Shown here one piece after another: positions 32,379-35,924 of a DNA stretch of 35,924 nt. The notes under the pieces are model-generated. The model did not search any database and was not told the origin of the DNA. It saw nothing but the letters and a program-made list of their open reading frames with translations. Positions within the stretch are counted from its first letter, which is position 1, and every line of letters begins with the position of its first letter. The stretch is taken from the NCBI GenBank assembly GCA_934792465.1, contig CAKVOK010000037.1, positions 1 through 35,924 on the forward strand, read 5' to 3'. This stretch comes from an uncultured Clostridia bacterium (GTDB lineage Bacteria; Bacillota; Clostridia; RUG12999). The translations under genes were made by a program, and so were the position numbers.

Positions 32379-32446
32379 TACTTTTTATTACATATTTAAA
32401 AATTTTGTAAAATTAGTGCAATTTTTTAATTATTTTCTCCGTGACA

Positions 32447-33340
32447 TTATGCACTTTCATTAACGGTCAGCTGCATTGCACGGATAAGCCGCTCCAGATT
32501 ATCCTTTTGTATGCCGTAAAGAGGCGGCCTGAGATTCATTCCGCCGAATCCCATTTCGGCAAGCGCCGCCTTTACGGGTATGGGATTTACTTCGGAAAAC
32601 AGCGCCTTTATAAGCGGCATAAGCTTTAGCTGCAGCACCCGTGCTTCTTTTGTTTTTCCGCTTTCGAACAGCCTGCATATGTTGCCCGTTTCCTGCGGAC
32701 GAATGTTTGAAAGTACGGATATTACGCCGCATGCGCCGACGGAGAGCATGGGAAGAATTATGTCGTCATTGCCGGAATATACGTAGAAATCATCACCGCA
32801 AAGGCGCATTATTTCCGCCGCCGCCGTAAGGCTTCCGCTTGCTTCTTTTATTCCGCATATGTTGTCTATTCCGCTCAATACACGGCAGGTTTCCGGGGAT
32901 ATATTTACCCCTGTTCTTGATGGGACGTTGTACATGATAATAGGAATATCGGTGTTTTTGGCAATCTCTGTGTAATGAGAGATAAGCCCCTCCTGCGTTG
33001 CCTTGTTGTAATACGGTGTAACGACGAGCAGTGCGTCAGCACCGACCTCCTGTGCGTCCTGCGACAGGCGGACGGCATGAGCGGTGTTGTTGCTGCCGGT
33101 TCCGGCAATGACGGGAATCCTCCCCTTAACCCTTTTAACGGCATACCATATGGTATTTGTCCGTTCTTCATCGGTCATGGTGGAGGATTCTCCTGTGGTT
33201 CCGCACACAACGAGTGCGCTTATGTTGTTTTTAATTTGGAAATCAATTAATTTATCGAAAGTTTCGTAGTCAATGCCTTTGTCGTCAAACGGTGTAACTA
33301 TGGCTGTTGCTGCCCCTGTAAAAACAGGCTTTCGCATCAT
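32447..33340 (-). CDS. dapA: 4-hydroxy-tetrahydrodipicolinate synthase
   Basis: Condenses pyruvate and aspartate semialdehyde in the diaminopimelate/lysine pathway. 297 residues of the DHDPS TIM-barrel family. VCGTTGESSTMTDEE (about 45-59), the catalytic Tyr in MYNVPSRTG (about 135-143) and the Schiff-base Lys in GIKEASGS (about 162-169) are intact. Two adjacent ATGs are possible starts; GGAG lies 10 bp upstream of the first. It follows asd by 30 bp on the minus strand, so the enzyme that makes its substrate is in the same operon. Confidence 0.96.
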   Translation of the reverse strand: MMRKPVFTGAATAIVTPFDDKGIDYETFDKLIDFQIKNNISALVVCGTTGESSTMTDEERTNTIWYAVKRVKGRIPVIAGTGSNNTAHAVRLSQDAQEVGADALLVVTPYYNKATQEGLISHYTEIAKNTDIPIIMYNVPSRTGVNISPETCRVLSGIDNICGIKEASGSLTAAAEIMRLCGDDFYVYSGNDDIILPMLSVGACGVISVLSNIRPQETGNICRLFESGKTKEARVLQLKLMPLIKALFSEVNPIPVKAALAEMGFGGMNLRPPLYGIQKDNLERLIRAMQLTVNESA

Positions 33341-33370
33341 AATTGAAAATCTCCGTTCTATTATTTAATT

Positions 33371-34447
33371 TTAGATTAAACCCTTTGCGCAAAGAAGCTC
33401 TGCGAGCAATACTCCGCCGCCGGCAGCACCTCTGAGTGTATTGTGCGACAAGCAAACGAATTTGTAATCATACTGCGTGTCTTCTCTTAATCTGCCGATT
33501 GAAATTGCCATTCCGTTTTCGAGATTTCTCTCGGATTTTATCTGCGGACGGTCGTTTTCTTCGAAGTAATGGAGGAAATGCTTCGGTGCGGACGGCAGAT
33601 TGAGTCTTTGCGCTTCGCCCTCATAGTTCTTCCACTTTTCTATAATTTCTTCTTTGGAAACCTTTTTGTCGAAAGATACGAAAACAGCCGCAAGATGTCC
33701 GTCAGATACCGGAACTCTTATGCACTGCGCCGTAAATTCAGGCTTTGTCGCATTAACGATTTTTCCGTCCTCAACTTTTCCCCAAAGCTTCAGCGGTTCC
33801 TGCTCGGATTTTTCTTCTTCTCCGCCGATGTAGGGGATAACGTTGTCTATCATTTCCGGCCATGTTTCAAAGGTTTTTCCTGCTCCGGATATTGCCTGAT
33901 ATGTGCAGCAAAGCACCTTGGACGGCTCATATCCGAGCAGCGGGTGAATCGCCGGTACGTAGCTCTGCAAAGAGCAGTTGGATTTAACCGCAATAAATCC
34001 CTTTTTCGTTCCGAGACGTTTTTTCTGGAACTCGATAACGTCCGTATGGTCGGGATTGATTTCCGGAACAATCATGGGAACGTCCAGAGTGCCTCTGTGT
34101 GCGCTGTTATTGGATATAACAGGACATTCGGCCTTTGCATATGCTTCTTCCAATTTTTTTATATCCTCTTTTTTCATGTCTACCGCACAGAATATAAAAT
34201 CAACCTCAGAAGCGATTTTTTCAACATCTGCTTCTGCATCCATAACAATCATGTTTTTTACGTCATCGGGCATTTCGGTCTGCATTTTCCATCTTCCCGA
34301 AACGGCTTCGCTGTACGGTCTGCCGGCGCTTCTTGAGCTTGCGGCAAGTACTTTCAGATTGAACCACGGGTGATTTTCGAGCAGGGTTATGAATCTCTGT
34401 CCCACCATTCCCGTTGCTCCGACTACGCCTACATTATATTTTTTCAT
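33371..34447 (-). CDS. asd: Aspartate-semialdehyde dehydrogenase
   Basis: Reduces aspartyl phosphate to aspartate semialdehyde with NADPH, the branch point for lysine, threonine and methionine. 358 residues. VVGATGMVGQRF (about 8-19), the active-site Cys in SNCSLQSYVP (about 153-162) and the C-terminal His region (VSDGHLAAVFVS) are present. The form SNCSLQ and the length put it with the archaeal/fungal-type Asd lineage rather than the usual bacterial E. coli type. GGAGG lies 7-8 bp before the ATG. Promoter at 34489-34517; dapA follows. Confidence 0.95.
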   Translation of the reverse strand: MKKYNVGVVGATGMVGQRFITLLENHPWFNLKVLAASSRSAGRPYSEAVSGRWKMQTEMPDDVKNMIVMDAEADVEKIASEVDFIFCAVDMKKEDIKKLEEAYAKAECPVISNNSAHRGTLDVPMIVPEINPDHTDVIEFQKKRLGTKKGFIAVKSNCSLQSYVPAIHPLLGYEPSKVLCCTYQAISGAGKTFETWPEMIDNVIPYIGGEEEKSEQEPLKLWGKVEDGKIVNATKPEFTAQCIRVPVSDGHLAAVFVSFDKKVSKEEIIEKWKNYEGEAQRLNLPSAPKHFLHYFEENDRPQIKSERNLENGMAISIGRLREDTQYDYKFVCLSHNTLRGAAGGGVLLAELLCAKGLI

Positions 34448-34488
34448 GCTGTCTGCCTCCTAAAATATATTTATCTTCTATAATATAT

Positions 34489-34517
34489 ATGATACCATTT
34501 TTTTTATACCCTGTCAA
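34489..34517 (-). promoter_or_regulatory. Promoter of asd-dapA
   Basis: On the minus strand TTGACA (plus 34512-34517) and TATCAT (plus 34489-34494) with a 17-bp spacer, about 40 bp upstream of asd. Confidence 0.8.
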
Positions 34518-34612
34518 CCTTGATTATTTACTAATTTTTTAAAAAATTAAAGGATTTTTTTATATATATGTCGAAATTATTCTTTAGATACAATTTTTAA
34601 GGAGATAACAAT

Positions 34613-35839
34613 ATGAAAATTAAAATATGTGCAGCTTTGTTTTTTATTGTGCTGATTACAGCGTTTCCGGCATATGCCGTAACGGTCGGACTTATGTATG
34701 GCAGCTCCGCACCGGCGCAGCTTGAGGTTGCCTCGGGTGACGGTCTTATGTGCGGTGAAACGGCTCTTTCGGCGGCTGTAACCGTGAAAAATGAAAACGG
34801 AGTAATAAATATATATGATAAAGAAACAGGTAATATGCTTGATTGCGGCAGTCCGCTCGAAATTAAGGCAGGCGGAAATATATTTAAACTGAATGATGTG
34901 AGATATAGAGGAAGTATTATTTTAAGTGTTGACGGAGCCGGAATACGTGCCGTGAATAATGTTGATGTTGACGATTACGTGTGCGGAGTAGTGCCGAAAG
35001 AGGTTTCGGCGTCTTGGAATCCCGAAGCTCTTAAAGCACAGGCGGTTATCTCACGTACATTGCTTTATTCCTCTTTCGTGGGCAAGCATGACGGATTTGA
35101 TGTGTGTGCGACTGTGAATTGCCAGGTGTACGGCGGTTATGATGTTGAAACGAAGAATACGAACGCTGCGGTGGAGGCTACGAAAGGACTTGTGGTGAAA
35201 TACAACGGAAAGCCGGCACAGACGTATTTTTCCGCCGGAAACGGAGGATATACCGCAGACAGCTCCGATGTGTGGACGGCGGCACTGCCGTATCTCACGG
35301 AACGTCCCGACCCGTATGAGAAATGGAACGAGATAAAGGGACTCAGCTGGTATGCAAATGTTACGAAAGATGAAATAAAAGCCGCTGTGCAGAAATACGG
35401 AAAGGATATAGGAGAAATTAAAAACGTTAAGGTTACGGCAACATCACCTGCCGGGCGGGTTACGGAACTTACGGTAACAGGCACTCTCGGAGAATATAAG
35501 TTCAAAAAGAACGCCGCTTCATATGCTCTCGGACTGCGCAGCCAGTTTTATACACTCAGCGGCGGTGACAGTGTGCATACAACGGACGGGACTGCAGATG
35601 GAAATATTTATGCACTGGACTCGGACGGAACTGCCAAAGCGGCGAACAGCTATGCGCTTGATACAAGCGGGGTTGTGAAGATAGAAACGGGAACTGGTGT
35701 GTATACATTTTCCGGACGCGGCTACGGTCACGGCGTCGGTTTGAGCCAGTGGGGCGCATATGAAATGGCAGACGAAGGCTTTACATATGATAAGATTCTT
35801 GAATTTTATTATCCGGGTACGGTATTGGAAAAAATATAA
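34613..35839 (+). CDS. SpoIID/LytB-domain protein
   Basis: Secreted or membrane-anchored peptidoglycan-acting protein, 408 residues. An N-terminal signal sequence (ICAALFFIVLITAFPAYA) ends at about residue 22. The SpoIID domain follows: DVDDYVCGVVPKEVSASWNP (about 117-136), with the Glu that is catalytic in SpoIID lytic transglycosylase, then LKAQAVISRTLLY, CATVNCQVYGG, VYFSAGNGG-like AQTYFSAGNGGYTA, and the C-terminal GRGYGHGVGLSQWGAYEMAD (about 369-388). In spore formers SpoIID acts during engulfment; LytB-domain relatives act in vegetative walls. AAGGAG lies 8 bp upstream of the ATG. A single-gene unit as far as the window shows. Confidence 0.92.
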   Translation: MKIKICAALFFIVLITAFPAYAVTVGLMYGSSAPAQLEVASGDGLMCGETALSAAVTVKNENGVINIYDKETGNMLDCGSPLEIKAGGNIFKLNDVRYRGSIILSVDGAGIRAVNNVDVDDYVCGVVPKEVSASWNPEALKAQAVISRTLLYSSFVGKHDGFDVCATVNCQVYGGYDVETKNTNAAVEATKGLVVKYNGKPAQTYFSAGNGGYTADSSDVWTAALPYLTERPDPYEKWNEIKGLSWYANVTKDEIKAAVQKYGKDIGEIKNVKVTATSPAGRVTELTVTGTLGEYKFKKNAASYALGLRSQFYTLSGGDSVHTTDGTADGNIYALDSDGTAKAANSYALDTSGVVKIETGTGVYTFSGRGYGHGVGLSQWGAYEMADEGFTYDKILEFYYPGTVLEKI

Positions 35840-35924
35840 ACTGTGGATAATTTTGTACAAAACAGCGGTAAAAGTGGAAAAACAGGGGCGAAAATAAGGT
35901 AAAAAGGCACAAAAAGAAAAAATA

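Noticed and set aside
34587..34594. GATACAAT resembling a sporulation sigma-E -10 box ahead of the SpoIID gene
   Set aside because: A start site 7 bp downstream would fall inside the Shine-Dalgarno at 34599-34604, and no matching -35 at the right spacing is clear.

Overview
The window is a compact stretch of chromosome from a low-to-moderate GC Gram-positive bacterium, most likely an anaerobic, fermentative member of the Clostridia. The evidence is AAAGGAG-type ribosome binding sites, consensus TTGACA/TATAAT promoters, some TTG/GTG starts, the nadK-argR-recN gene order, a CBS-type inorganic pyrophosphatase, a type III glutamine synthetase, a BMP-type purine nucleoside ABC importer and a SpoIID-domain protein. 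Genus and species cannot be read from it. No rRNA, tRNA or CRISPR array is seen.

Layout: (1) 119-436, a decayed serine recombinase next to a strong terminator. (2) 627-3791, promoter, pta-ackA (acetate/ATP formation), a hairpin repeat plus terminator, and a fabG-like reductase. (3) 3792-4069, a structured gap with no gene. (4) 4070-6850, a BlaI/M56 (BlaR1-like) regulatory locus on the minus strand whose sensor-half gene is separated from the peptidase gene by an inserted miniature element. (5) 6889-13382, a long plus-strand run: nadK, argR, recN, CBS-pyrophosphatase, a QueG-like ferredoxin protein, ogt and tag (alkylation repair). (6) 13401-16349, a small degraded defence island: transposase fragment, intact hsdM, a DUF1016 nuclease, and an hsdS reduced to 23 codons, with no hsdR. 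(7) 16494-18781, minus-strand operon HAD phosphatase, EamA exporter, SDR. (8) 18878-22883, nitrogen assimilation: promoter, leader terminator (probable attenuator), glnN, and an ammonium channel fused to a PII domain. (9) 22885-23207, repeat elements including an unusual chain of six hairpins. (10) 23200-26049, AraC regulator divergent from a Gfo/Idh/MocA oxidoreductase and a sugar isomerase/epimerase. (11) 26094-32319, minus strand: xpt, BMP lipoprotein, ABC ATPase, two permeases and a Cys-rich protein, i.e. purine salvage. (12) 32447-34447, dapA and asd (lysine/DAP route). (13) 34613-35839, SpoIID/LytB protein.

The housekeeping content is conventional. The unusual content is in the non-coding DNA. 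Two copies of one miniature inverted-repeat element (5146-5574 and 31540-31717) share terminal repeats and are each flanked by long direct repeats of different length (21 and 13 bp). A second, unrelated multi-hairpin element lies at 22942-23202. A third family of hairpin cassettes (2944-3082, 22841-22935, 30195-30313) sits at the ends of transcription units. No entirely new multi-gene system is evident. The best candidates for new biology are these elements, the two-gene BlaR1-like sensor, and the hsdM-DUF1016 remnant.
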